Shown here: positions 47,228 to 55,219 of the stretch, in pieces
Position numbering within the stretch: the stretch's first letter is position 1
Layout: each line of letters opens with the position of its first letter
Assembly: GCA_049323275.1 (NCBI GenBank)
Contig: JBMOOM010000051.1
Location: forward strand, 1 to 64,000
Origin: Taklimakanibacter sp049323275
Lineage (GTDB): Bacteria; Pseudomonadota; Alphaproteobacteria; Rhizobiales; Aestuariivirgaceae
Length of the DNA stretch: 64,000 nucleotides
Direction: 5' to 3'
Made by a program: the position numbers and the translations under genes
The notes under the pieces: model-generated
What the model was told of the DNA's origin: nothing
The model's input: the letters and a program-made list of their open reading frames with translations, nothing else
Database searches by the model: none

Positions 47228-48202
47228 CTAGCGCCGCGGTTTTCCGGTCGCGCCATCGGGATTCTCCAGATACCACGCATAGGTTGCCCGCAAAGCGGCC
47301 GCAAAAGGCATGCGCGCCTTCCATCCCAGGGCGGCGAGGCGGGACGTGTCCATGAGCTTGCGCGGTGTGCCGTCCGGCTTGGCCGCGTCGAAGACGATGC
47401 GGCCGGTGAAGCGGGTGACGCGGGCGATCGCCTGCGCCAGCTCGGCGATGCTCATATCCTCGCCGGTGCCGATATTGATATGAGACCGCATGGGCCGTGT
47501 GTGCGCCTTGTAGATCTCCGGCGGCAGATCCATGACGAAGAGCGCCGCCTCGGCCATGTCATCGACATAGAGGAATTCACGCCGCGGCGTGCCGCTGCCC
47601 CAGACCACGACTTCCGCGGCGCCGGCTCGGGCCGCCTCATGAAAGCGCGAGAGAAGCGCCGGCAGGACATGGGAATTCTCGGGATGAAAATTGTCCCCGG
47701 GACCGAAGAGATTGGTCGGCATCACCGAACGATAGTCGACGCCATATTGCCGGTTGTAGCTCTCGCACAGCTTGATGCCGGCGATCTTGGCGACGGCATA
47801 AGGCTCGTTGGTGGCTTCGAGTTCGCCGGTCAGGAGGGCGTCTTCGCGCATCGGCTGCGGCGCCGAGCGCGGATAGACGCATGACGAGCCGAGGAACAAC
47901 AGACGTCCGACGCCGGCGGCATAGGCCTGATGGATCACATTGCTCTGGATCATCAGGTTCTGATAGATGAACTCGGCGGGATAGGTGACATTGGCATATA
48001 TGCCGCCGACCCTGGCGGCGGCCAGGATCACCGTGTCGGGGCGCTCCCTTTCCATGAAGCTTCGCACCGCCGCCTGGTCGATGAGATCGAGCTCGGCGTG
48101 ACTGCGCGTCACCAGCACGATGTCCGCGCGCGAAGCCAGCCGGCGCAGGATGGCCGATCCGACCATGCCTTCATGCCCCGCGACATAGAGCTTCGTGGGC
48201 AT
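47228..48202 (-). CDS. fcl: GDP-L-fucose synthase
   Basis: 324 residues. Epimerase/reductase that turns GDP-4-keto-6-deoxymannose into GDP-L-fucose. Rossmann VAGHEGMVGSAILRRL, catalytic LFLGSSCVYPRSAPQP and YAVAKIAGIKLCESYN (Tyr/Lys), VMPTNLFGPGDNFHPENSHV. Starts immediately after the gmd stop, so the two are one unit. Supplies donor for the GT10 fucosyltransferase at 53.5 kb. Confidence 0.97.
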   Translation of the reverse strand: MPTKLYVAGHEGMVGSAILRRLASRADIVLVTRSHAELDLIDQAAVRSFMERERPDTVILAAARVGGIYANVTYPAEFIYQNLMIQSNVIHQAYAAGVGRLLFLGSSCVYPRSAPQPMREDALLTGELEATNEPYAVAKIAGIKLCESYNRQYGVDYRSVMPTNLFGPGDNFHPENSHVLPALLSRFHEAARAGAAEVVVWGSGTPRREFLYVDDMAEAALFVMDLPPEIYKAHTRPMRSHINIGTGEDMSIAELAQAIARVTRFTGRIVFDAAKPDGTPRKLMDTSRLAALGWKARMPFAAALRATYAWYLENPDGATGKPRR

Positions 48203-49345
48203 TCAGGTCTTCGCCGTCACTGGCGCCGGCACGCCATGGTCTCTCAGGAAGGCGTCGCGCCGGGCGATCTTGAGATCCTCCGCCACCATTTCGGCGCATG
48301 TCTCCCGTGCCGTGATTTCGGCGCGCCAGCCCAGCTTCTCCCGCGCCTTGGACGGATCGCCGAGCAGGTCCTCGACATCCGCCGGCCGGAAATAGCGCGG
48401 ATCGACGCGGATGACGACATCGCCCGGCTTGATCGCGGGCGCCAGGTTCGAGGTGACGGCGTCCACGATCCCGCGCTCCTCGAGCCCCGAGCCTTCGAAA
48501 CGCAGCGCGACGCCCAGCTCCTCGGCGGTCCAGAGAATGAAGTCCCGCACGGAGAATTGCTCACCCGTGGCGATCACATAGTCGTCCGGCTCATCCTGTT
48601 GAAGCATCAGCCATTGCATGCGCACATAGTCCCTGGCGTGTCCCCAGTCGCGCTTCGCATCGAGGTTGCCCAGATGGAGGCAGGCTTCGAGCCCCTGCGC
48701 GATGCTCGTCATTCCCCTGGTGATCTTGCGGGTGACGAAGGCCTCGCCGCGGCGCGGGCTCTCATGGTTGAAGAGGATGCCGTTGCAGGCGAAGAGACCA
48801 TAGGCCTCGCGATAATTGACCGTGATCCAATAGGCATAGAGCTTGGCCACCGCATAGGGGCTGCGCGGGTGGAAGGGCGTCGCCTCGTTTTGCGGCGTCT
48901 CCCGCACGAGCCCATAGAGCTCCGAGGTCGAGGCCTGATAGAAGCGCGTCTTTGTCTCCAGCTTCAATATGCGGATCGCCTCGAGCAGGCGCAGCGTGCC
49001 AAGGGCATCGATATCGGCCGTGTATTCGGGCATCTCGAAGCTCACCGCCACATGGCTCTGGGCGCCGAGATTATAGACCTCGTCGGGCCTGATCTCGCCG
49101 AGGAGACGTATCAGATTCGAGGTATCGCCGAGATCGCCATGGTGAAGGATCAGCCGGGGATGGGACACCTGCGGATCCTGATGGAGATGGTGCAGCCGCT
49201 GCGTGTTGGCGAGCGAGGTGGTGCGCTTGACCCCATGCACCTCATAGCCCTTCCCGAGCAGAAGTTCGGCCAGATAGGATCCATCCTGGCCGGTGATGCC
49301 GGTGATGAGAGCGCGCCTGGCCCCTGATGTCATCCGGCGAGACAT
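48203..49345 (-). CDS. gmd: GDP-mannose 4,6-dehydratase
   Basis: 380 residues (E. coli Gmd about 373). ALITGITGQDGSYLAELLLGK, KRTTSLANTQRLHHL (a variant of the usual RRSSxFNTxRI), FYQASTSELYGLVRETPQNE and PYAVAKLYAYWITVNYREAY. Converts GDP-mannose to GDP-4-keto-6-deoxy-D-mannose. Start is ATG 49345 or ATG 49333; neither has a clear ribosome-binding site. Divergent from manC with a 69-base gap. Confidence 0.95.
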   Translation of the reverse strand: MSRRMTSGARRALITGITGQDGSYLAELLLGKGYEVHGVKRTTSLANTQRLHHLHQDPQVSHPRLILHHGDLGDTSNLIRLLGEIRPDEVYNLGAQSHVAVSFEMPEYTADIDALGTLRLLEAIRILKLETKTRFYQASTSELYGLVRETPQNEATPFHPRSPYAVAKLYAYWITVNYREAYGLFACNGILFNHESPRRGEAFVTRKITRGMTSIAQGLEACLHLGNLDAKRDWGHARDYVRMQWLMLQQDEPDDYVIATGEQFSVRDFILWTAEELGVALRFEGSGLEERGIVDAVTSNLAPAIKPGDVVIRVDPRYFRPADVEDLLGDPSKAREKLGWRAEITARETCAEMVAEDLKIARRDAFLRDHGVPAPVTAKT

Positions 49346-49414
49346 AATCGAGATCGCCATGGGCCGCAAGAAAGCTCGCTTGGCCGACAATTGACGATCA
49401 GGCCAAACCTCTTC

Positions 49415-50800
49415 ATGCTTTCGCCCAGCTGTTTCATCCGTGGCCTTGGCGCAATAGAAGGATGGCGGAACCTGATCACCCCCCTCATCGTCTGCGGCGG
49501 CGCCGGCACGCGGCTGTGGCCCGCCTCGCGTGAAAGCCGGCCGAAGCAGTTTCTTTCGCTCTTCGATGGCGGCCTGTCGACGTTCCAGGAAACCGTGCGG
49601 CGCGTATCGGGCGACGCGCTGTTCACCGCGCCGGTCATCGTCACCCATGACAGCTACCGGTCGCTCGTCGCGGCGCAGCTGGACGAGCTTGGCCTCAGTG
49701 CCGATATCATGCTCGAACCGGAAGCCCGCGCTTCGGGGCCGGCGATACTGGCCGGGGCCTTGTTCATCGCCCAAAGGCGGGGAAACGAGGCGGCGATCCT
49801 GGCGCTTGCCGCCGATCACGTGATCCGCGACGTCGCGGCCTTCCAGGCGGACTGCCGCACGGCGCTCGGCGCGGCGCAGTCGGGCCATATCGTCACTTTC
49901 GGCATCGCTGCCGATCGACCGGCGACCGGCTATGGCTATATCGAGGCCGGCAACCCCATGGCGCCCGGCATCCGGGCGGTACGACGATTCGTGGAAAAGC
50001 CCGATGCGGAAACGGCCGGGCTTTACGTCCGCCAGGGCTATTTATGGAATTCCGGCAATTTCCTTTTCGGCGCGGCGGCGGTGGTCGCCGCTTATGCTGA
50101 GACCGATCCCACGACATTGACGGCCATTCAGGAGGCGGTGAGCAAGGCGCGGATAGTCGGACGGGACCATCATCTCGACCCGGCCGCCTTCCACCGGGCA
50201 ACAAGCCTCTCCTTCGACTATGCCGTCATGGAGAAGACGCCGCGGGCGGCGGTGGTCAGCGCCTCGTTCGACTGGTCGGATGTCGGCTCCTGGGCGACGG
50301 TCCATGAGCTGTCCCGGCGCGATGCGGCCGGCAATGCGGTGAAGGGGGAAGCCGCTTTCGCGGCGGCCAGAGACAATGTCGTCGTGAGTGACGGCCCGCT
50401 CGTGGCCCTGGCGGGCGTCAGCGATCTCGCCGTCGTGGTGACCGGGGACGCGGTGCTTGTCGCCCGTCGCGACGACTCGCTGGGCGTGAAGACGCTTGTC
50501 GAGCAACTGAAACAGAGTCACGAGCGGCTGACCCGGCAGACTGCCGCCTCTTCCGGCCTTCCGGGCATCCGCCATATGGATCTTCTGCCCGGCGAACGAA
50601 TTTCCGTGCCGGGCCTTCCCGATCGCGCCGCGCACTGGCTCGTCCTGCACGGCGAGGCGGGCGTGACGATCGCCGACACGATCAGACGGCTGCAACGGCA
50701 TGAGTCCATCCACGTTCCGCCCCAAACCGACTGCACCCTGGCCAATACCGGGTCCGATGGCCTGCGGATTCTCGTGATCGACCTTCTCCCGGCGGCCTGA
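49415..50800 (+). CDS. manC: Mannose-1-phosphate guanylyltransferase
   Basis: 461 residues from ATG 49415. Nucleotidyltransferase domain with ITPLIVCGGAGTRLWPASRESRPKQ-type pyrophosphorylase signature, FVEKPD, NSGNFLF and AVMEKTPRAAVVSASFDWSDVGSW. The C-terminal cupin region is short and poorly conserved, with GERISVPGLPDRAAHWLVLHGEA in place of the PMI-type half, so it probably lacks isomerase activity. Makes GDP-mannose for Gmd. Start uncertain: conserved sequence begins about 24 residues in. Confidence 0.9.
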   Translation: MLSPSCFIRGLGAIEGWRNLITPLIVCGGAGTRLWPASRESRPKQFLSLFDGGLSTFQETVRRVSGDALFTAPVIVTHDSYRSLVAAQLDELGLSADIMLEPEARASGPAILAGALFIAQRRGNEAAILALAADHVIRDVAAFQADCRTALGAAQSGHIVTFGIAADRPATGYGYIEAGNPMAPGIRAVRRFVEKPDAETAGLYVRQGYLWNSGNFLFGAAAVVAAYAETDPTTLTAIQEAVSKARIVGRDHHLDPAAFHRATSLSFDYAVMEKTPRAAVVSASFDWSDVGSWATVHELSRRDAAGNAVKGEAAFAAARDNVVVSDGPLVALAGVSDLAVVVTGDAVLVARRDDSLGVKTLVEQLKQSHERLTRQTAASSGLPGIRHMDLLPGERISVPGLPDRAAHWLVLHGEAGVTIADTIRRLQRHESIHVPPQTDCTLANTGSDGLRILVIDLLPAA

Positions 50801-50811
50801 AGCCGCTCCGC

Positions 50812-51744
50812 TTATTCCGCCTCCGCCCGCGTGCGCTCGATGAGGACGCGCGCGGAGACGCGGAACGCATCGAAATAGGCCGCCAGGTCATCGGTGCCGA
50901 GCCGGTCCTTGTACACCTGCGCATTCCGACTGGAGAACATCCAGGTGCCGCCGCCCGGATTGATTTCGAGCAGGTGGAGCCCGCCCTCCCTGTCACGCAG
51001 GATATCGCAGGCCTGCAGCGCCACTTCCGGCATGGCCTCATAGGCCTTGGCCGCGAAGGCCAGCATATCGGGCTCCTGTGTGACATGAGCCGTCATGTCG
51101 GGCGGCGCCGGCAGGAAATCGGGCACGGCGAATGGCCCTGTCTTACCGGCGAGCGCCAGAGGCCTCGTCGACCGGCGCAGATAGCTGAAGATCGGCGCGC
51201 CGAAGAGCGTGAGCACGCGGCAGCTCATCGCATGGCCGCAATCGATATAGGCCTGCGCCACCATGGGCGCCCGGCGGCCCGGATGGTCCTGCGGATAATC
51301 CTCCGGCGGGCGGTAGCGCACATTCTCGGTCAGCTGCAGTTCGATGCCCTGGCCCCAGGCGGCATAGGCATAGGATGCCTTCACGATCGTATGGGTCCCG
51401 TAGTCCTCGGGCGACAGGGTCGTGCCGGGCCGGATTTCCGTGAAGCGCGGCACGCTCATGCCGCCGGCGGCGAGCCTCTGCATCTCGACGAGCTTGGACA
51501 TCGGCCGTCCGGCATAGACCTTGCCGCGCGCCGGCGCGAAAGCGAGCAGCCTGATCGGCGAGAAGACGAGGCTTGGCCGGGTCGCCGCCTTCTTGCGCGT
51601 ATAGGAGGAAGGCCGCTCGTTCGAGACGATGAACACCTCGATATCGGGCGCCAGCTCCTCGACATGGCGCTTGATCGTCTCGAAGTCGGCCAGCGCCTGC
51701 CAGTCGGCGCTGTGGACCAGGACGAGATTGAATTTCACCGTCAT
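50812..51744 (-). CDS. ATP-grasp domain protein
   Basis: 310 residues. N-terminal pre-ATP-grasp Rossmann-like region (LVLVHSADWQALADFETIKR), then SKLVEMQRLAAGGMSVPRF and HTIVKASYAYAAWGQG (ATP-binding Lys), and the metal-binding end LHLLEINPGGGTWMFSSRNA (E and N). ATP-grasp enzymes form acyl-phosphates and ligate them to amines or thiols; several RiPP pathways use them. The gene overlaps the glycosyltransferase gene by 4 bases and is the last of the PqqD operon. Substrate unknown; peptide modification is inferred from the neighbours. Confidence 0.82.
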   Translation of the reverse strand: MTVKFNLVLVHSADWQALADFETIKRHVEELAPDIEVFIVSNERPSSYTRKKAATRPSLVFSPIRLLAFAPARGKVYAGRPMSKLVEMQRLAAGGMSVPRFTEIRPGTTLSPEDYGTHTIVKASYAYAAWGQGIELQLTENVRYRPPEDYPQDHPGRRAPMVAQAYIDCGHAMSCRVLTLFGAPIFSYLRRSTRPLALAGKTGPFAVPDFLPAPPDMTAHVTQEPDMLAFAAKAYEAMPEVALQACDILRDREGGLHLLEINPGGGTWMFSSRNAQVYKDRLGTDDLAAYFDAFRVSARVLIERTRAEAE

Positions 51745-52853
51745 GGGACGACACTCGCGGCAAGCGCCCTGGCCCGCAGGCGGTAGGAGAGATCATCGGG
51801 CGCGAAACGCGCCGCCTTGTCGAACCAGGTCGCGGCCTGGGCATGCCGGCCGAGGCGCAGCGCGGCGACCGCCGCCAGCTCGCAGGCATGTTCCTCGAAG
51901 ATGCGGCGATCGAAAGCGAGCATCCTGGCGGTCAGCGCATCGGGATCGATGGCGGCGAGGCGCTCCGCGATGGCGAGCGCTTCCTCCGGCCGGCCAGCGG
52001 CAAGGAGCGCACGCCCGCGGGTGAACAGCAGAGCGTGGTCCTCAGGCAGGCGCGCCAGGCCGTCCTCGACAAGCGCCAGCGGATCCTTGCCCGCCTCGAT
52101 CGCCCGGCGCGCCAGGAACTGCGTGATCAGGCTGGCGGCGGCGCGCTGCTTGTCGGAAGGCCGGCGGGCGGCGGCGGCGAGCCCCGCATGCGCCGCGGTC
52201 TCGGCTTCTTCGACACGGCCTGTTGCCGCCAGCGTCTCGGCGAGATGCTGCCACAGATAGGCGCGGTCGGGGTCGGCGCGCACTGCTTCTTCAAGCAGCG
52301 CCAGGTTGCGCGCGTGCTTGTGCGTCTGCGCGCCGTCATAGCCCAGATGATCGATCTCGGCATCCGTCTGCTGGATCGGAAGTCCTTCGCGGGCGCTGAT
52401 CGCGCGGATGGCGGGTTCGACCGTCTCGTGGATCCGGCCTTCGAAGCGCAGGCGCGGATCGGCGCGAAACAGCCGCCATTCGCGATAGCGCGTATAGCCC
52501 GTTTTCGGCCTGAAACGCACAAGGCCGGCGAGCGCGCCGGCATCGATGTAATCGCCGAGCGCGCCGCCCGACGGCAGGTTCAGGCGCTCATCGGCATCGA
52601 TATAGAGCACCCATCCGGTCCGCACCGCATCGAGGCCCTTGTTGCGCGCGGCGGCGAAATCGCCCGTCCATCGGTGATGCAGCAGGCGGACATTGGCGGC
52701 GCTTCTGGCGATATCGAGAGTCGCATCCTGCGAGCCGGTGTCGACGATGACGATCTCATCGACGCGTCCCGCGAGCGAGGCCAGGCAGCCCGGCAGGAAA
52801 TGCTGCTCGTCGCGCACGATCATGGCGGCGCAGACGCTCACCCGGCCGCTCAT
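51741..52853 (-). CDS. GT2 glycosyltransferase with C-terminal TPR-like repeats
   Basis: 370 residues. GT-A domain: CAAMIVRDEQHFLPGCLASL, DEIVIVDTGSQDATLDIA, WTGDFAAARNKGLDAV and metal-binding LYIDADERL (DAD) within the first 110 residues. Residues about 185-370 are helical repeats with TPR character (YLWQHLAETLAATGRVEEAE, GRALLAAGRPEEALAIAERL). This is the layout of SunS-type glycopeptide transferases and also of many LPS/EPS transferases. It lies between the 49-residue peptide gene and the ATP-grasp gene. Sugar donor not known. Confidence 0.87.
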   Translation of the reverse strand: MSGRVSVCAAMIVRDEQHFLPGCLASLAGRVDEIVIVDTGSQDATLDIARSAANVRLLHHRWTGDFAAARNKGLDAVRTGWVLYIDADERLNLPSGGALGDYIDAGALAGLVRFRPKTGYTRYREWRLFRADPRLRFEGRIHETVEPAIRAISAREGLPIQQTDAEIDHLGYDGAQTHKHARNLALLEEAVRADPDRAYLWQHLAETLAATGRVEEAETAAHAGLAAAARRPSDKQRAAASLITQFLARRAIEAGKDPLALVEDGLARLPEDHALLFTRGRALLAAGRPEEALAIAERLAAIDPDALTARMLAFDRRIFEEHACELAAVAALRLGRHAQAATWFDKAARFAPDDLSYRLRARALAASVVP

Positions 52854-52899
52854 GGCGCGCCCCGCCTTGTCATGGCGCGGCCGCTGTGCTCTGGAACCC

Positions 52900-53049
52900 T
52901 CAGCCGTTGCCGGTCGAGGCCATCTGGTCGATCGGCTTCACGTCGTCGAGCGCATAAGAAAGGATTTTCGGCGCTTGATATCTGGCGCCGGCAAGTGCGG
53001 CCACTTTCTTCAGCGCATCCGGCATCGCATTGGTGGAAACGACAGCCAT
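52900..53049 (-). CDS. Short peptide, candidate RiPP precursor
   Basis: 49 residues, reading MAVVSTNAMPDALKKVAA and ending DQMASTGNG. AAAAGGG is 6-7 bases before the ATG, which a chance ORF would rarely have. The middle ARYQAPKILSYALDD resembles the YxxPxL leader motif recognised by PqqD-like (RRE) proteins, though the usual following Gly is missing. No Cys; Ser, Thr and Asn near the C-terminus could carry a sugar. It sits 67 bases after the PqqD gene and 46 bases before the glycosyltransferase gene. The precursor role is an inference. Confidence 0.6.
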   Translation of the reverse strand: MAVVSTNAMPDALKKVAALAGARYQAPKILSYALDDVKPIDQMASTGNG

Positions 53050-53116
53050 GTCACACCCTTTTCTGCCTCGGGGTTGATACCCTCGTCGCCACTTGTAATT
53101 GCGGCGCCATAGGCTG

Positions 53117-53392
53117 TCAACGCACGGCCTCGATGAGTCTTTCGGCGCGGAGCGAGGCGAGACAGGCTTCGACATCCGCTCTGGGAGGAGATGCGAGACC
53201 GAAGGCTGCGGCAAGCGCCGAGGCGATCGCTTCGGCGTCATGCGCGCCATCGCAGAGCTCGAACACCGCCGCGGCCGTGGGGTTCAGAAAGTGGACTTTT
53301 CCGTGCGCGGCATCGCTCACGAAATAGCCGTCATCGATCTCATTGCGATCGAGCCCGCCGATGCGGCGGTAGAGCGTGTCGGTCTTCATCAT
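53117..53392 (-). CDS. PqqD family protein (RiPP recognition element)
   Basis: 91 residues (MMKTDTLYRRIGG onward). DDGYFVSDAAHGKVHFLNPTAAAVFELCDG is the PqqD signature, followed by helices to LRAERLIEA. PqqD-like domains bind leader peptides of RiPP precursors. It is not part of a PQQ operon: no pqqA, B, C or E nearby. First gene of the peptide-GT2-ATP-grasp operon and divergent from the GT10 gene with a 65-base gap. Two adjacent ATG codons make the exact start uncertain. Confidence 0.85.
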   Translation of the reverse strand: MMKTDTLYRRIGGLDRNEIDDGYFVSDAAHGKVHFLNPTAAAVFELCDGAHDAEAIASALAAAFGLASPPRADVEACLASLRAERLIEAVR

Positions 53393-53457
53393 GCGCCGGA
53401 ATTCTAATCGCCTTGCCCCTGATTGAGCAACCGCGCGCCGCCCGCTAGGCTTACAGC

Positions 53458-54348
53458 ATGCTGGTCCTGATCCACGATTCGATGGGCGGAAACTTGCCCA
53501 AGCCGCCATATCCGCCGGATGTGGAGATCACCACCGACCGGGCACGCCTCGCCGAAGCGGATGTCGTCGTCTTTCACATTCCCGACTGGCGGCAGGACCA
53601 GATGATCGCCAGGTCCGAATGGGACTGGCGGTTCCCTTTCGAGAAGCGGCCCGGACAACGCTGGGTCGGCTGGTCGATGGAATGCGATGAGCATTATCCG
53701 TGGTCGCGCAATATCAGGTTCATGCGCCATTTCGACCTGACCATGACCTATCGGCTCACCTCCGATGCGCCGGTGACCTATGTAAATCCGAATGTGATGG
53801 TCGAGGCTTTCCGCACGGCGCCGCTTGCGAAACATGAGCCGGCGCTCGCCGCGGCCTTCGTGTCGAGCCGGTTCGATCGCAGCGGACGCCAAGCCTATTT
53901 GCAGGAATTGGCGCGGCACATGGCGATCGATTCCTATGGCGCCTTCATGCGCAACCGCACGCTGCCCGATGATCGCGGCGTCCCGTCCAAGCTTGCCGCG
54001 ATCGCGCATTACCGGTTCACCATCGCTTTCGAGAATGCCCGCAGCCCCGACTATGTCACCGAGAAGTTCTTCGAGCCGCTGCAGGCCGGCTCCGTGCCGG
54101 TCTATCTCGGGGCGCCGAACATCGCGGATTTCGCGCCGGGCGAAAACTGCTTCATCAATGCGGCCGACTTTCCGGAGCCGGCGGAACTGGCCGCCCATCT
54201 CAAGACTCTGGCGGCGGACGAAGCGGCCTATTCGGCTCATTTCGCCTGGCGACAAGAAGCCTTTCGCCCGAGCTTCAGGACGCTCCTGGATCTGGAGTCC
54301 GAACCCTGGCTTCACCGCATGTGCCGGGCGCTTCGGACACTGCGATGA
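53458..54348 (+). CDS. GT10 family fucosyltransferase
   Basis: 296 residues. The alpha-1,3-fucosyltransferase signature is clear at about 180-220: YRFTIAFENARSPDYVTEKF followed by FEPLQAGSVPVYLGAPNI. The N-terminal half has WVGWSMECDEHYPWSRNIRFM and FDLTMTYRLTSDAPV, as in GT10 enzymes. Uses GDP-fucose; the donor is made by manC, gmd and fcl 4-9 kb to the left. No membrane span, so cytoplasmic or peripheral. Divergent from the PqqD operon, which suggests a shared acceptor. Confidence 0.92.
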   Translation: MLVLIHDSMGGNLPKPPYPPDVEITTDRARLAEADVVVFHIPDWRQDQMIARSEWDWRFPFEKRPGQRWVGWSMECDEHYPWSRNIRFMRHFDLTMTYRLTSDAPVTYVNPNVMVEAFRTAPLAKHEPALAAAFVSSRFDRSGRQAYLQELARHMAIDSYGAFMRNRTLPDDRGVPSKLAAIAHYRFTIAFENARSPDYVTEKFFEPLQAGSVPVYLGAPNIADFAPGENCFINAADFPEPAELAAHLKTLAADEAAYSAHFAWRQEAFRPSFRTLLDLESEPWLHRMCRALRTLR

Positions 54349-54478
54349 GGCTGGAAACAGTGCCTTTTATGTTACACCGCCGGTAGAAACATCCCGATCC
54401 ATCCCGCCGCAGTTGACGGTGCCGATCCATATCGTCAGAGTACGGACGAGGGAATCGTTGGTCTTCAGGGGACTTCTC

Positions 54479-55201
54479 ATGGTCAACAAGCTTCTTTTGA
54501 CAGGTGCCGGCATTCTTCTGGTGAGCGCCAGCATGAATGCCGCGCGGGCCGCCGACATCGTCGAGCCCGGCGTCTATGACTGGACCGGGCCCTTCATCGG
54601 CCTGCAGGGCGGTTATGCCTGGGGCAACAACGATACGTCGACCGAGAATTCGGAGAACGGTCCGGCCCCCTTCTCGTTCGAAGAGGACAGCGGCTCCCTG
54701 GATCTCAATGGCTTCGTCGGCGGACTTCATGCCGGATACAACTGGCAGTCGGACAGCCTGGTCCTCGGCGTCGTGGGCGATATCGAATTCGCCGACATGA
54801 AAGGCGACACTGAAGTCTCGATCAACGACTTCCCCCTTTCCGATCTCGATGGCGAGATCGACTGGCTGGGCTCGCTGAGGCTGCGCGCCGGCTTCGCGGC
54901 TGATCGAGCCCTCTTATATGCGACGGGCGGCCTCGCGGTCGGCGGCGCCGAGCTCTCGCTCGACAACAATCTCTCGGACGCGGATGCCGACAACCAGGAG
55001 ACCAGATGGGGCTGGACGATCGGGGCCGGCGTTGAATATGCCTTCAGCGACGCGCTGAGCGGGTTCCTCGAATATCGCTATACCGATCTCGGCACCATCG
55101 ACGTCGAGATGGACATTCCCGAAGGCCAGAGGGAAAGCGAGGCCGACCTGGAATTCCACGCGGTGCGCGCCGGCCTGAGCTGGCATTTCAACGGCCTGTA
55201 G
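54479..55201 (+). CDS. Outer-membrane beta-barrel protein (Omp25/31-like)
   Basis: 240 residues from ATG 54479 with CAGGGGA upstream. Signal peptide MVNKLLLTGAGILLVSASMN ending AARA-A, then DWTGPFIGLQGGYAWGNNDT, the start typical of rhizobial porin-like Omp25/Omp31 proteins, GGLHAGYNWQSDSLVLGVVGD, and the C-terminal FHAVRAGLSWHFNGL ending in alternating strands. Eight-stranded barrel predicted. The acidic stretch DNNLSDADADNQE is probably an exposed loop. Confidence 0.92.
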   Translation: MVNKLLLTGAGILLVSASMNAARAADIVEPGVYDWTGPFIGLQGGYAWGNNDTSTENSENGPAPFSFEEDSGSLDLNGFVGGLHAGYNWQSDSLVLGVVGDIEFADMKGDTEVSINDFPLSDLDGEIDWLGSLRLRAGFAADRALLYATGGLAVGGAELSLDNNLSDADADNQETRWGWTIGAGVEYAFSDALSGFLEYRYTDLGTIDVEMDIPEGQRESEADLEFHAVRAGLSWHFNGL

Positions 55202-55219
55202 CCATCCGGCCGGACAGGT

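Noticed and set aside
51741..52853. True glycocin (S-glycosylated bacteriocin) system
   Set aside because: The peptide has no Cys and no bacteriocin transporter or thiol-disulfide gene is present, so I keep only the wider RiPP-like interpretation.
52900..53250. 116-residue version of the short peptide
   Set aside because: The extra N-terminal part overlaps the PqqD gene in another frame and is Arg/Ser/Pro-rich; the internal ATG at 53049 has a proper ribosome-binding site.
53117..53392. PqqD as part of PQQ biosynthesis
   Set aside because: No pqqA, pqqB, pqqC or pqqE around it, and the neighbours are a glycosyltransferase and an ATP-grasp gene.
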